From the NCBI GenBank assembly GCA_946222285.1, contig CAMIIP010000004.1, forward strand, positions 62,001 through 126,000: DNA of 64,000 nt, in the 5' to 3' direction. How positions within the stretch are numbered: the stretch's first letter is position 1; each line of letters begins with the position of its first letter. Of this stretch, positions 8,498 through 18,829 are shown piece after piece. A model generated the notes under the pieces. It was not told the DNA's origin. It searched no databases and saw only the letters and a program-made list of their open reading frames with translations. This stretch comes from an uncultured Rothia sp. (GTDB lineage Bacteria > Actinomycetota > Actinomycetes > Actinomycetales > Micrococcaceae). The translations under genes were made by a program, and so were the position numbers.

Positions 8498-10288
8498 TTA
8501 GCCGGTGATCTCGGAAGCAAAAGCATCCGAATTTTCTTCCTGGGAGCTATCTTCTTGCAGAGAAGGGTCATCTGTGGTTGAAATTTCTTCCTGGGAGCTA
8601 TCTTCTTGCAGAGAAGGGTCATCTGTGGTTGAAAGAGCCTCCTGGAAGATCTTCTGAATATCTTCTGCCGATTTTGCAGAGAAAGCCTCACCGCCGATTT
8701 GAGTTGCTAAATTCGTTAGAACCGTCATATCAGCATCTTCTGAAAGACCAATAAAGAGGAAAAAAACAGGAGCGTTTTCGTTCTGTTCTTCCTGAATAGT
8801 TTTGATGAGCTCTTCGGTAGAGATAGAACTGTCACCGGTGTTCTCTCCATCGGTCATAATGACCGCTACGTTACTTGACCCCGATTGATAGTTAGCTTTT
8901 ATATGTTTAAAAGCTGCCAGAGTAGTATCGTTCAAATCGGTTGATAAACCGGGATGAGGCTGCATCTCTTGGCTAGCTTGTGCCAAAAGATCGCGTTGTT
9001 CTACTCCATCGACTTCTTCATTCATTTCACGGATCGGTACTAGCTCTTTGTAGTCGGTGGGATTCCCCTGCTCGTCTGTGCCGATATCGTGGGCGAAACT
9101 CCATAGACCGATCGAATCGCGGGAAGGGAAGAGCTGGGTGCCAGCTACTACTGATTCTTTGGTGACACTCATACGCGTTCGGTCGGTATCGCCGAGCTTC
9201 CAGTTCATAGACTCTGAATTATCAATAGCCACCAACGCATGCAGTGGTGCTGATTGACGAAGATAAGAACCCCACGTACTAGAAATCAGCTTAGAATTAT
9301 CGGTTGTCAGTGGTGATACTGTTCCTACCGAATGATCATTGAGCGGGTCCGCTTCGCTATCTCGGAGTCCCTGGTCTTGGAGCGCTTTTTTCCCTTCATC
9401 GGAAGAGAGATAATTCTTAATTTTATCTGCTGCCAGGTTGATAGTGCGATTGGCATCAGAGCCGGAGCTGGGCTGGTACATCGGGTAATTGAGCATATTC
9501 GTTGAGTCGCCGGGCACGAAGACCTTAACAGGAGAATCTGGGTGCTCTTTTTTGTAACGGTAGAAATCCGACTCGGTCACAATAGCCGCTGGCGCGCTAT
9601 TATCGGCAACATCGGTAATAAGATCTGACGCAGACTCAATGGGTTGGTCAACGCCGATGGTTTGTGCTCGCATACCTACGTTGGTGGTCAAATCCTTCTT
9701 GGCGGCGTTATTTGAATCGGTTTCAGCGGTCGCATTAATCAGAGCCATAAAAGCAGCTGAGTCTTCTTTTGGCTCGCTCATATGAATTTTTTGTGCATCA
9801 GAGAGCGCTGAATTCCAGGTTTTTTCTTCAGGATTATTGTTACTGACAATTACGGCGGGTGTTTTTGCCAACGAATCTGATTTAGTAACAACCTGGGCTT
9901 TTCCCGCAAGAGCAAGTTCGGCTCTGGTGGATGAATCCGGGATCCATAGGTTAGGAGCGGATTTTCCGTTGATAATCTGTTCAGCGGTTTCAAGCGTTGT
10001 ACTGCTGTGGTCTATAACGAGAGCGATGCAGTCTTCTTCTGAAACAGGTATCCCTTTGAGGGCTTTTGACATAGCCTCGGTAGTTTCAACGGTAACTCGC
10101 TGAACGGAGGTACAGGAACTTGGAATTGCTTGGGGATCAGTGGCTGGCTGATTTCCAGTGCTTAGGTTGTATGCGAGTATTCCGCCGCTGAGCATAACGA
10201 TGCCAGCGCCACCAATTGCACCCCAGGTGCGTTGGTTTTTCTTTCGCCGGGCTTCGCGCTCTTCGCGACGCGATTGAGCGTTCCCCAT
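8498..10288 (-). CDS. Membrane-anchored solute-binding-like / von Willebrand factor A fusion protein
   Basis: The 596-residue protein has a basic cytoplasmic N-terminus (about 22 residues), one transmembrane segment (about 25-45) and an extracellular part. Residues about 55-325 look like a periplasmic-binding-type domain (PVKVFVPGDSTNMLNYPMYQ and LSSDEGKKALQDQGLRDSEADP are typical wording for that fold). Residues about 345-550 form a VWA domain with the MIDAS motif DNSES and TDGEN. A C-terminal acidic tail contains a duplicated 17-residue unit. VWA domains bind metal and mediate protein contacts; the ligand is unknown. It is a single gene, possibly acting in surface adhesion or a ligand-sensing complex. 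Confidence 0.75.
   Translation of the reverse strand: MGNAQSRREEREARRKKNQRTWGAIGGAGIVMLSGGILAYNLSTGNQPATDPQAIPSSCTSVQRVTVETTEAMSKALKGIPVSEEDCIALVIDHSSTTLETAEQIINGKSAPNLWIPDSSTRAELALAGKAQVVTKSDSLAKTPAVIVSNNNPEEKTWNSALSDAQKIHMSEPKEDSAAFMALINATAETDSNNAAKKDLTTNVGMRAQTIGVDQPIESASDLITDVADNSAPAAIVTESDFYRYKKEHPDSPVKVFVPGDSTNMLNYPMYQPSSGSDANRTINLAADKIKNYLSSDEGKKALQDQGLRDSEADPLNDHSVGTVSPLTTDNSKLISSTWGSYLRQSAPLHALVAIDNSESMNWKLGDTDRTRMSVTKESVVAGTQLFPSRDSIGLWSFAHDIGTDEQGNPTDYKELVPIREMNEEVDGVEQRDLLAQASQEMQPHPGLSTDLNDTTLAAFKHIKANYQSGSSNVAVIMTDGENTGDSSISTEELIKTIQEEQNENAPVFFLFIGLSEDADMTVLTNLATQIGGEAFSAKSAEDIQKIFQEALSTTDDPSLQEDSSQEEISTTDDPSLQEDSSQEENSDAFASEITG
8533..8634 (-). repeat. 51-bp direct tandem duplication in the VWA gene tail
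   Basis: Bases 8533-8583 are repeated as 8584-8634 without visible mismatch. The unit encodes 17 residues (STTDDPSLQEDSSQEEI-like), so it keeps the reading frame. Near-identity at DNA level points to a recent duplication and possible length variation between strains. Confidence 0.9.
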
Positions 10289-10431
10289 ATTGTGCCCTTC
10301 CGCGCATAAGAGATTAGGTTGATCTGGTGTTTTGTATAGAGAGACTTTCTTCCGGTTTCCCTGACCGAAAGAGACGCTTCAGTCTACCAAGTATGTCCCC
10401 TCTTCGGCGAATAACTGCAGAGGAGATAAAC
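10289..10431. other. Upstream half of the VWA-glyA intergenic region
   Basis: This divergent segment should contain the minus-strand promoter for the VWA gene and a plus-strand promoter for the small ORFs and glyA. The only clear element is AGAGGAG at about 10419-10425, a strong Shine-Dalgarno 6 bases before the ATG of a 9-codon ORF. No conserved operator was recognised. Confidence 0.4.
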
Positions 10432-10461
10432 ATGTTGATTACAAATGAAGAAATGCTATGA
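10432..10461 (+). CDS. Putative 9-codon leader ORF coupled to the Cys-Asp micro-ORF
   Basis: ATG TTG ATT ACA AAT GAA GAA ATG CTA TGA encodes MLITNEEML. It has a near-ideal Shine-Dalgarno (AGAGGAG, 6-base spacing), and its stop overlaps the next ATG as ATGA. This arrangement suggests a translated leader that delivers ribosomes to the downstream micro-ORF. There is no protein-level support at this length, so it is a proposal from signals only. Confidence 0.35.
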   Translation: MLITNEEML

Positions 10462-10601
10462 AGTCATGTGACTGTGACTGTGACTGTGACGAGGAAAATT
10501 ATTATGAATGTTATTTTAAACACTATTATCCCTTTGAGGGGGATGGGTTTTCGATTTTGTTTTCAGACCGTTTCCATGCTTCAAGCTACCGAGTCCCATA
10601 A
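10458..10601 (+). CDS. Putative 47-residue Cys-Asp-repeat small protein or leader peptide
   Basis: The frame opens with ATG inside the ATGA overlap and encodes MKSCDCDCDCDEENYYEC and then an aromatic-rich C-terminus ending SYRVP. Alternating Cys-Asp codons at residues 4-11 come from four TGTGAC hexamers. Two readings are possible: a small metal-binding peptide, or a leader whose run of Cys codons senses charged tRNA-Cys and controls the downstream glyA-folD genes. Leader peptides with Cys runs acting as attenuators are known in actinobacteria, but before cysteine genes. The ORF ends 191 bp before glyA. Chance reading of a microsatellite is a real alternative, and a 34-codon frame overlaps from ATG 10504. 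Confidence 0.35.
   Translation: MKSCDCDCDCDEENYYECYFKHYYPFEGDGFSILFSDRFHASSYRVP
10467..10490 (+). repeat. Four tandem TGTGAC hexamers
   Basis: TGTGAC is repeated four times exactly. Because the unit is six bases, copy-number change would alter the proposed peptide by Cys-Asp pairs without frameshift. Confidence 0.97.
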
Positions 10602-10792
10602 ACCTTAAGCGTAGAAAAATTCTTGTTACAACTGCAAAATTTTTGCAATCGAGCTAGCAGGGTGGAATTAGGGTCTATTTCACATAAAATAGAAGGGACG
10701 GTTTCAGGCACCTGCGATCCGCAATAAAAAGGGCTTCTTCTGCCTTGCGGCAGAGTAAAGAGAGCCATTATCTATACCAGAAGGAGACCCAT
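10602..10792 (+). promoter_or_regulatory. glyA 5' leader region with hairpins
   Basis: The segment holds an AT-rich inverted repeat (TGCAAAA/TTTTTGCA near 10633-10650) and a hairpin with stem TCTGCC/GGCAGA at 10739-10754, extended outward by GGCTTCT and AGAGAGCC pairing (about 10732-10766). GAAGGAGA a few bases before ATG 10793 is the glyA Shine-Dalgarno. I could not match it to a known glycine, THF or ZTP riboswitch. It could be the terminator/anti-terminator part of an attenuator if the upstream micro-ORFs are real. Confidence 0.35.
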
Positions 10793-12073
10793 ATGAGCGA
10801 TACCCAGTCCATCCTCGATTTACCACTGGCAGAAATTGACCCTGAGGTGGCCGAAGCTATTAAGTCTGAGCAAGACCGCCAGCAGAATACTCTGGAAATG
10901 ATTGCTTCAGAAAATTTTGCTCCTCGCGCTGTGCTCCAAGCCCAGGGCTCGGTTCTTACCAATAAATATGCTGAGGGGTATCCCGGGCGTCGCTACTACG
11001 GCGGATGCGAATATGTAGATATCGTAGAAAGCTTGGCAATTGAGCGTGCTAAGTCGCTCTTTGGCGCAGATCATGCCAACGTGCAACCTCACTCTGGGGC
11101 GCAGGCAAATAATGCGGTGATGCACGCTCTCTTGAATCCTGGCGACACCATTATGGGGCTTTCGCTAGCTCACGGTGGTCACCTCACTCACGGTATGAAG
11201 CTCAATGTTTCGGGCAAGCTCTATCAGGTAGTTGCTTATGAGGTTGATGAAGAAACCGGTCGCGTGAATATGGATCAGGTGCGTGAACTTGCCCTTGAAA
11301 ACAAGCCTAAAGTGATCATTGCCGGCTGGTCTGCATACACCCGCCAGCTAGATTTTGAAGCCTTCCGCGCGATTGCAGATGAAATTGGAGCTTACCTTTG
11401 GGTTGACATGGCGCACTTTGCTGGGTTAGTGGCAGCCGGGCTTCATCCTAACCCCGTGCCCCATGCGCACGTCGTCTCTTCTACCGTTCACAAAACTATT
11501 GGTGGTCCCCGCTCAGGTTTTATCCTCTGCACAGAAGATCTCAAGAAGAAAATCGACTCGGCAGTATTCCCCGGCCAGCAGGGTGGGCCCCTCATGCACG
11601 TGATTGCTGCTAAAGCTACCGCTTTCAAGATTGCAGCAAGCGAAGACTTTAAAGACCGCCAGGCGCGCACTCTAGAAGGCGCTCGCATTGTTGCTGATCG
11701 CCTCAATCAAAACGACGTTAAAGAAGCCGGTATTAAGGTTCTGACCGGCGGTACAGATGTTCATTTGCTCCTGGTTGATCTTGTTGACTCAGAGCTAGAT
11801 GGCAAGCAAGCAGAAGATCTCCTGCACAAGGCAGGTATCACTGTTAACCGCAATGCGGTTCCTAATGACCCCCGCCCTCCCATGATTACTTCCGGTCTGC
11901 GCATCGGTACTCCTGCCTTGGCTACCCGAGGCTTTGATGCCGAAGCGTTTTTCGAAGTAGCAGATATTATTGCAGAAACTCTGAAGCCGGGTGCTGATAT
12001 AGCTGCCCAGCATGAGCGAGTTACTGCTTTATGCCAGAAGTTTCCCTTATATAACGGAATTGAGGAATGGTAA
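10793..12073 (+). CDS. glyA: Serine hydroxymethyltransferase
   Basis: GlyA interconverts serine plus THF with glycine plus 5,10-methylene-THF, the main source of one-carbon units. The 426-residue protein is full length. ATG 10793 follows GAAGGAGA at good spacing. The PLP lysine is Lys234 in [12 protein letters not shown], a variant of the usual STTHKTLRGPRGG motif; [13 protein letters not shown] and [11 protein letters not shown] are conserved. The stop is 2 bp from the start of folD, which uses its product, so the two form an operon. Confidence 0.95.
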   Translation: MSDTQSILDLPLAEIDPEVAEAIKSEQDRQQNTLEMIASENFAPRAVLQAQGSVLTNKYAEGYPGRRYYGGCEYVDIVESLAIERAKSLFGADHANVQPHSGAQANNAVMHALLNPGDTIMGLSLAHGGHLTHGMKLNVSGKLYQVVAYEVDEETGRVNMDQVRELALENKPKVIIAGWSAYTRQLDFEAFRAIADEIGAYLWVDMAHFAGLVAAGLHPNPVPHAHVVSSTVHKTIGGPRSGFILCTEDLKKKIDSAVFPGQQGGPLMHVIAAKATAFKIAASEDFKDRQARTLEGARIVADRLNQNDVKEAGIKVLTGGTDVHLLLVDLVDSELDGKQAEDLLHKAGITVNRNAVPNDPRPPMITSGLRIGTPALATRGFDAEAFFEVADIIAETLKPGADIAAQHERVTALCQKFPLYNGIEEW

Positions 12074-12075
12074 AT

Positions 12076-12960
12076 ATGCCACAGATTTTAGATGGTAAAG
12101 CAACCGCAGCTGAGATTAAGAAGGAACTGGCAGAGCGCGTTGAAGCACTCAAAGCCAAGGGCGTTACCGCGGGTCTTGGTACTGTCCTCGTGGGCGACGA
12201 CCCGGCATCGCACTCCTATGTGGGAGGAAAGCACCGAGACTGCGCTGAGATCGGTATCGCTTCAATCCGCAAGGATCTTCCTGAAGATATCACCCAGGAA
12301 GAGCTGGAAAAAGAGATTGAAGAGCTCAACAACAATCCCGAGTGCACCGGCTACATTGTGCAGCTTCCGCTACCTAAGCACATTGATACAAACCGGATTC
12401 TAGAGAAGATTGACCCCGACAAAGATGCCGATGGTCTGCACCCTACCAATCTCGGTCGCCTGGTGCTTAACGTGGGTGGCGAGCTTGATTCACCCCTTCC
12501 CTGCACCCCTAACGGTGTCATCGAATTGGTGGAGCGCCATGGACTTTCCTGGAAAGGCAAGAAAGTTGCGGTGCTTGGTCGCGGTATTACCGTTGGTCGT
12601 CCGCTGGGGCTTTTGCTAACCCGCAAGGAAATCAACGCGACTCCGACTCTGGTACACACCGGAACCGAAGATGTTGATGCAGCTCTACGTGATGCAGATA
12701 TTATTGTGGCAGCGGTGGGTCAGCCCCACAATGTGCTGGCAGATCAGGTCAAGGACGGCGCCATTCTACTGGATGTCGGTGTATCTCGCGTGGAAGATCC
12801 CGAAACCGGCAAGAAGAAACTCACCGGTGATATCAGCCCTGAAGCTATCGAGAAGGCTAGCTGGTACTCACCGAATCCAGGCGGTGTCGGTCCTATGACT
12901 CGCGCTATGCTCTTGGTCAACGTTGTTGAAACCGCTGAACGTATGGCTGCTGAAAAGTAA
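12076..12960 (+). CDS. folD: Methylene-THF dehydrogenase / methenyl-THF cyclohydrolase
   Basis: FolD converts 5,10-methylene-THF (made by GlyA) to 10-formyl-THF, the donor for PurN and PurH. The 294-residue protein starts [15 protein letters not shown]. Conserved parts are [17 protein letters not shown] (the catalytic Lys region, here G-G-K), [17 protein letters not shown] and [14 protein letters not shown] for NADP binding. ATG 12076 is favoured over the overlapping ATG 12067 because its spacing from GAGG is more workable. A strong terminator follows. Confidence 0.95.
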   Translation: MPQILDGKATAAEIKKELAERVEALKAKGVTAGLGTVLVGDDPASHSYVGGKHRDCAEIGIASIRKDLPEDITQEELEKEIEELNNNPECTGYIVQLPLPKHIDTNRILEKIDPDKDADGLHPTNLGRLVLNVGGELDSPLPCTPNGVIELVERHGLSWKGKKVAVLGRGITVGRPLGLLLTRKEINATPTLVHTGTEDVDAALRDADIIVAAVGQPHNVLADQVKDGAILLDVGVSRVEDPETGKKKLTGDISPEAIEKASWYSPNPGGVGPMTRAMLLVNVVETAERMAAEK

Positions 12961-12985
12961 GCAAGTTTTTGACGAAGTCTCTTTG

Positions 12986-13030
12986 AGCATAAAAGTCCTC
13001 TGGTACTGATGTGCCAGAGGACTTTATGCT
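12986..13030. terminator. Intrinsic terminator between folD and the convergent GntR gene
   Basis: AGCATAAA plus GTCCTCTGG (12986-13003, one bulged A) pairs with CCAGAGGAC plus TTTATGCT (13014-13030) around a 10-nt loop. It is positioned to serve both convergent genes. Confidence 0.85.
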
Positions 13031-13039
13031 TAAAGCTTT

Positions 13040-13816
13040 TTAGCGGCTCAGTTCAAATTCAAAGTTATAGCGATCTGCTCGATAAACCGAGAGAGTACTT
13101 TCTACAGCTTTGCCTCGATCGGTGTAGCCCACTCTCTCTACACGCAAGCCCGCGGTATTCGGCGGTACCGATAGGGCTGCCGCTTCTTCATAGCTTAGGT
13201 TCACTGCACTGACTCGAACCTGCATCTGAACTACAAAGTATCCGTTCTGGATGAGAAGCTGATCTAGCGAAGTTCCTGCTCCGGGGTTGAGATCGTTGAA
13301 CGCTTCGGGAATGAATCGAGCCTTCTCAAAGCACATGGGTTCGTTATCTGCCCGGCGTAGCCGAACCACCTCAATAAGGGGCGAGCCCTCAGTGATTTCA
13401 AGGTCTTGAGCGAGTTTTGCCGTTGCCGAAATGCGGTGAGTTCCCATAGTCGCTGTGCTGGGAGTAAAACCGCGACCGCGCATATCTTCGGTATAGGAAA
13501 TAGCGCGTGGTTCTTTCTTGTGGCTATTGAGGTCTGCGGTGTAAGTTCCAGACCCCTGAATATTGTAGACGAGTCCTTTTTGTTGTAAGACGGATACCGC
13601 TCGACGCACGGTATCTCTGCTTACTCCAAACTGTTCTTGTAACTCCCGTTCGGTAGGGAGAGGGGCATGGGCGGGGGAACGGTCAATAAAAAATTTCTTG
13701 AGAAAGCTTGCAAGCCGATGGTACTTGGGAGCGTTTCCATCGGGCAGTTTTGCCTCAAAAAGAGGACTATCTGAGAAGAAGCTTTCAGCGGTGTGGGGGA
13801 TATCTTCGCTGGTCAT
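13040..13816 (-). CDS. GntR/HutC-family transcriptional regulator
   Basis: A two-domain regulator. The N-terminal winged helix (about residues 33-95) contains LPTERELQEQFGVSRDTVR and the GLVYNIQGSGTY wing. The C-terminal UTRA ligand domain (about 105-255) carries RLRRADNEPMCFEKARF and SVYRADRYNFEFEL, typical of HutC-type proteins that sense sugars, amino acids or phosphorylated metabolites. MTSEDIP at 13816 is the likely start; the frame is open to 13858. No target is adjacent on the same strand, so the regulon is unknown. It is convergent with folD. Confidence 0.87.
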   Translation of the reverse strand: MTSEDIPHTAESFFSDSPLFEAKLPDGNAPKYHRLASFLKKFFIDRSPAHAPLPTERELQEQFGVSRDTVRRAVSVLQQKGLVYNIQGSGTYTADLNSHKKEPRAISYTEDMRGRGFTPSTATMGTHRISATAKLAQDLEITEGSPLIEVVRLRRADNEPMCFEKARFIPEAFNDLNPGAGTSLDQLLIQNGYFVVQMQVRVSAVNLSYEEAAALSVPPNTAGLRVERVGYTDRGKAVESTLSVYRADRYNFEFELSR

Positions 13817-13966
13817 AGATAATATCCTAACGGCAGAACGGCAGAATTGATGGACCATTTCTTGAGTATTCCCAGCATCTGATCAGCACTTTTCGCTTGT
13901 ATCTTCAAATAAACAAGCTGGGGAATGCGCACAGCGTAAAAGCAGAATTTTTAGCTGGAAAGTATT

Positions 13967-13982
13967 TGGCATAATAGGGTGT
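13967..13982 (+). promoter_or_regulatory. Probable extended -10 promoter for a leaderless transcript
   Basis: TG followed by one base and CATAAT (13970-13975) lies only 7 bases before the ATG at 13983. Transcription from it would begin at or next to the start codon, giving a leaderless mRNA, which is common in actinobacteria. There is no Shine-Dalgarno before this ATG, and no strong -35 was seen. Confidence 0.45.
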
Positions 13983-15508
<1,526 letters not shown>

Positions 15509-15540
15509 TTCCGATTTTAGATCAACCGCTAAGAGAGATC

Positions 15541-16077
15541 ATGATGAATAATTCGCCCACTTTAGTGCAAGGGGAGCAATACGTGAGCGTTACTGCTGCG
15601 GTTCCTCTTGAACTGAGTGGGCGAATTATTGAGTGGAAGAAAAGCCACGGAATCAGTGATCCTCGACCCCTGAGCCACATCACCGCTCATATTGCTTCGG
15701 TGGTTGAGAAGCCGGTCTTTCAACCGGTTTTTGCCGAGCCTTTAGTGAAGATGCTTCCCTTTGATGTGAGCCTTGGTGAACCTGCATCTTTTTTGCCGTC
15801 CACCCCGGTCACTTTTTTTCCGGTGAACCAGGGTAAAGAAAATTTCTTGGGATTGAGACAGATTTGTTCTGAATACTGGGGTAAAAGCGCGTCTCCTTTC
15901 ACCTATGTTCCGCATCTGACCATCGCTCATCATCTTCCTCCGGCTTTGTTGGAGGACTCGATGCGCGATTTGTCTCAGATTCCTTCGGACTTGCTCTCTT
16001 TTAGCGTTACAGAACTCGGTATTTATTTTTTTAATGGGCAGGATTGGGAGGCTGCTTTTACCGTCTCTAGTTCTTAG
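15541..16077 (+). CDS. 2H phosphoesterase (2'-5' RNA ligase/LigT-like)
   Basis: The 178-residue protein has two HxT/S-type motifs, SHITAHI (about residues 45-51) and PHLTIAHH (about 122-129), the paired catalytic histidines of the 2H superfamily, which act on 2'-5' or cyclic phosphodiesters. Size is normal. The start is one of two adjacent ATGs (15541 or 15544). It lies downstream of trpS, probably in the same transcript, and converges on the AztD-like pseudogene with a 4-bp overlap. The substrate is unknown. Confidence 0.75.
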   Translation: MMNNSPTLVQGEQYVSVTAAVPLELSGRIIEWKKSHGISDPRPLSHITAHIASVVEKPVFQPVFAEPLVKMLPFDVSLGEPASFLPSTPVTFFPVNQGKENFLGLRQICSEYWGKSASPFTYVPHLTIAHHLPPALLEDSMRDLSQIPSDLLSFSVTELGIYFFNGQDWEAAFTVSSS

Positions 16078-17405
16078 TGATTGTGGGCACTTGGATTCTT
16101 TGTAACGGTAGCTTTGCCGCTGACTCCGCTGATTTCATTAGGCGTTTCTGGAAGAGTCATTTCTGCAAATTTTTCCGCTTTTCCGTTGCCAAGATTTTTG
16201 AGTGAAACAGCCATGAGTTTTTTCTGAGAAGGATCAGTAATGTAAGCGGTTTCTCCATCTACCCACAGTGCTGGGCGTGGATCCTGCCATGTTTCTGATT
16301 CTTTCCAAGCATCCATGAGGCTAATATTGCCCAGTTCTTTGCCTGTTTTTCATCAAAGTAGCGTAGTTTCCCATCGGTGGTGAGTAAAAGGGCTTCGCCT
16401 TCTGGACCGCGCGCCAAGGATCGGAAAGTATAACTAATACCATCGGGCAGCTGTACTTTGGTTCTGGTTTTGTTGCTGGTGTTAATAAGTGAGAACTGTT
16501 CGGGACGTTCTAGTTCTGCATCTTGATCCGTTTTGTAGTCGGCAAGGACGACGTCGGATTTGGTTGAACCTGCCATATTTCCTGAGCGAGAGTAGGGGTC
16601 TTCGGGGTTATCAATCTTGGTAAACTTGCCGTTCTGGTAGATGAGAGCGCCGTTCTCACAGCCGATGGTGATGGTCTCGTCTGCCGCTATTGCTTCGCCA
16701 TGAACGCCGGGGCAGTTCTTGTTTTCTTGGAGAACTTTTCCTTTGGCATCGATCACGGCGGCGCCGGTGCGTGCGTCTTCAGTGCCGACGCTGACGAGGA
16801 ATTGATTGCCGTGCAGGGGAATAGCAAAGCCATGGTGGGGTGAGGGGAGCTTCACTGTTTGGGTATCTACATTTTTGACAGTGAGCTGGTTTTCTCCGGT
16901 GAGTTGAGCGGGATTAAGTACCTGAAATTCTCCGGTGCCGTCTGCGAAGAAGGCAGTTTTGTCAGCGTGATTGATAACGTGCCCGGTGTGATCAGCGTTC
17001 AGGTTGAGAGGGCTCAGCGTGGGTTCAGTGGTGTAGATATGGGCGTGATCTCCGTGAGGCTGCTCCCAGGTTCCAGCATCTAATAGTTGGTAACTAGATC
17101 CGTCTGCTACAGCTAGGTGGCGGTTATCGCCTGTGGGGGAGAGCCGCAAAAAACCTTCTTTGTCGAGGATATTGATAAGTTTCATGGTGCGTCCATCAAC
17201 CATCATTACGCCGCCGTCATAGGTAAGTGCAATACGGGAAGAAAGAGTTGATCCTTCTTTGATTTCTTGGGTGGTAGAGGTAGTGCTACTTGCTGAGGGG
17301 GGAATTCTCTGAAGGTGGAGAGGATGGTGTGCCGCAGGCGCTAAGCATGATTGCGGACAGGACAAAAAGGGCTGAAACTGATTGGATTTTGTGTAACTTG
17401 TGCAT
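16074..17405 (-). pseudogene. Frameshifted AztD-like zinc-associated lipoprotein
   Basis: A gene of about 440 codons is split by two frameshifts. Reading from ATG 17405, a signal peptide with lipobox LSAC opens the frame. It breaks at a six-C run (17297-17302; five would restore the frame), continues as a beta-propeller-like chain to about 16345, and breaks again near an A5 run (six would give DEKTGKELGN). It resumes to the stop at 16074. His-rich segments (HGDHAHIY, PSPHHGF, SAHNH) and a Zur box 20 bp upstream suggest a zinc chaperone of the AztD type. Both lesions are in homopolymers, so sequencing error or phase variation is possible. Confidence 0.65.
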
Positions 17406-17424
17406 GATAAAAATATAACTTAAA

Positions 17425-17439
17425 TGAGAATCATTTTCA
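17425..17439 (-). promoter_or_regulatory. Zur-type zinc operator
   Basis: TGAGAATCATTTTCA is a 7-1-7 inverted repeat (TGARAAT-C-ATTYTCA) matching the Fur/Zur-family consensus in actinobacteria. It lies 20 bp upstream of the AztD-like start and probably represses it when zinc is plentiful. Confidence 0.75.
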
Positions 17440-17450
17440 TTAATGAATAA

Positions 17451-17485
17451 AAATAATAACCCGCCACGATCTTTCGTGACGGGTT
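17451..17485 (-). terminator. Intrinsic terminator of manC
   Basis: AACCCG-C-CACGA (17458-17469) pairs with TCGTG-A-CGGGTT (17474-17485) around TCTT with one internal mismatch. On the minus strand it is followed by a T-rich stretch (ATTATTTTTATT), the standard arrangement downstream of manC. Confidence 0.75.
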
Positions 17486-17526
17486 GTCGAGCGCTCTTCG
17501 CCAATTTGCGAGGAGTCTCTAGGCGA

Positions 17527-18666
17527 CTAAAGTAGTTCGTCTAGCTGTCGAGATTTGAGTTCTGCCACTGTATCTTTGACTTTTTGAGCGTGCCTGCGGT
17601 CAGTGACTAGCAGGGCATCTTCGGTGTCAATAACAACTACGTTCTCTATTCCAATAACCGAGATGCAACGAGTGGTTTCTGAAGCAATAATCCCTGAAGA
17701 ATCTTGAATCAAAACATTTGTATTGTTGCCCAATACAGTGGTATCTTCTCCAGATTTTTCCTGGCACAGGCGCGCAACGGCATCAAAATCTCCTACATCG
17801 TCCCAACTGAATGATCCGGGAACCATGGCAACATCTCCTGCCGCTGCAGCGGGTTCTGCTACGGCATAATCAATGGCGATCTTGGGCAGGGCGGGCCAAA
17901 CGGCGTTCATCACTTCTTCACGCTCAGCCGTATCCCAGGCCTGGGCAATGTGAGAGATGCCGGTAAATAGTTCGGGTTGATTTTTTTTCAAATGTTCCAG
18001 CATCAAACTAGCAGGGGCAACAAACATGCCCGCATTCCAAGTATATTCACCGGAGTCGATATATTCGGTCGCAGTCTGGGCGTCGGGCTTCTCTACAAAA
18101 TTGTCAACCGCTAGCGCGGAAGGTGCCCTCTCAATATTTAAAGAGGTGCGAGCTTTGATGTAGCCAAAGGCAGTAGAGGGAGAGACTGGCGTAATACCAA
18201 TAGTGACAATTTTTCCCGTTGCCGCAGTTTCAACCGCTTCACGAACTATCTTGTGAAATTCTGCTACTGGATCAATAACATGGTCGGCAGCGAAAGAGCC
18301 AATAATGGCATCTTTGTCGCGGGCATGCAGGATTGCGCAGGCAAGACCGATTGCTGCTGCGGAATCTTTGGGGGAAGGCTCTAGGACGATATCGGATCCC
18401 CGTAATTCCTGAATCTGCTGGTTCACGGCGTTGGCGTGGGATTGTCCCGTGACAACCATGACGGAATCTGCCGCTAAATCTGCCAGACGATCGTAGGTTT
18501 GACGCAGGAGGGAATCGCCATTTCCGGTAAGGTCAAGTAAAAATTTGGGGGCCTTAGCGCGTGAAAGCGGCCAGAGGCGTGAACCAACGCCTCCGGCAGG
18601 AATCAGCGGATAAAACCGTTCTAGTGGAGTTCTCATCATGTAATAGAATACAGAGCTTTGCGTCAT
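17527..18666 (-). CDS. manC: Mannose-1-phosphate guanylyltransferase
   Basis: It makes GDP-mannose from mannose-1-phosphate and GTP for cell-envelope mannolipids and polysaccharides. The nucleotidyltransferase signature AGGVGSRLWPLSR and the PKFLLDL lysine are near the N-terminus; FVEKP and WNAGMFV are conserved. There is no C-terminal isomerase domain, so it is monofunctional (379 residues). The start is uncertain: ATGs at 18639 and 18636 also fit. It diverges from sdhC, a linkage I recall from related Micrococcaceae. Confidence 0.88.
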   Translation of the reverse strand: MTQSSVFYYMMRTPLERFYPLIPAGGVGSRLWPLSRAKAPKFLLDLTGNGDSLLRQTYDRLADLAADSVMVVTGQSHANAVNQQIQELRGSDIVLEPSPKDSAAAIGLACAILHARDKDAIIGSFAADHVIDPVAEFHKIVREAVETAATGKIVTIGITPVSPSTAFGYIKARTSLNIERAPSALAVDNFVEKPDAQTATEYIDSGEYTWNAGMFVAPASLMLEHLKKNQPELFTGISHIAQAWDTAEREEVMNAVWPALPKIAIDYAVAEPAAAAGDVAMVPGSFSWDDVGDFDAVARLCQEKSGEDTTVLGNNTNVLIQDSSGIIASETTRCISVIGIENVVVIDTEDALLVTDRRHAQKVKDTVAELKSRQLDELL

Positions 18667-18829
18667 AAACTCGAAAAATTCGCTTTTAAAACACTAAATC
18701 CGTTCTTATGTTGACTTGCTCAAACTAATGTAAACCGCGTGATACCTAGAGAAAAGGCAATATAGAAAGTATTTAATGGTCTAATTCCTTGAATTTTCAC
18801 GGGAGTTCTAGAGCACAGAGTGTCAGTAA

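Noticed and set aside
10504..10608. 34-codon ORF with a GAGGA ribosome site overlapping the Cys-Asp ORF
   Set aside because: It overlaps a more distinctive frame and its translation shows no recognisable composition; it is kept only as an alternative reading.
10602..10792. Glycine or THF riboswitch upstream of glyA
   Set aside because: None of the conserved core sequences of these classes could be found in the leader.
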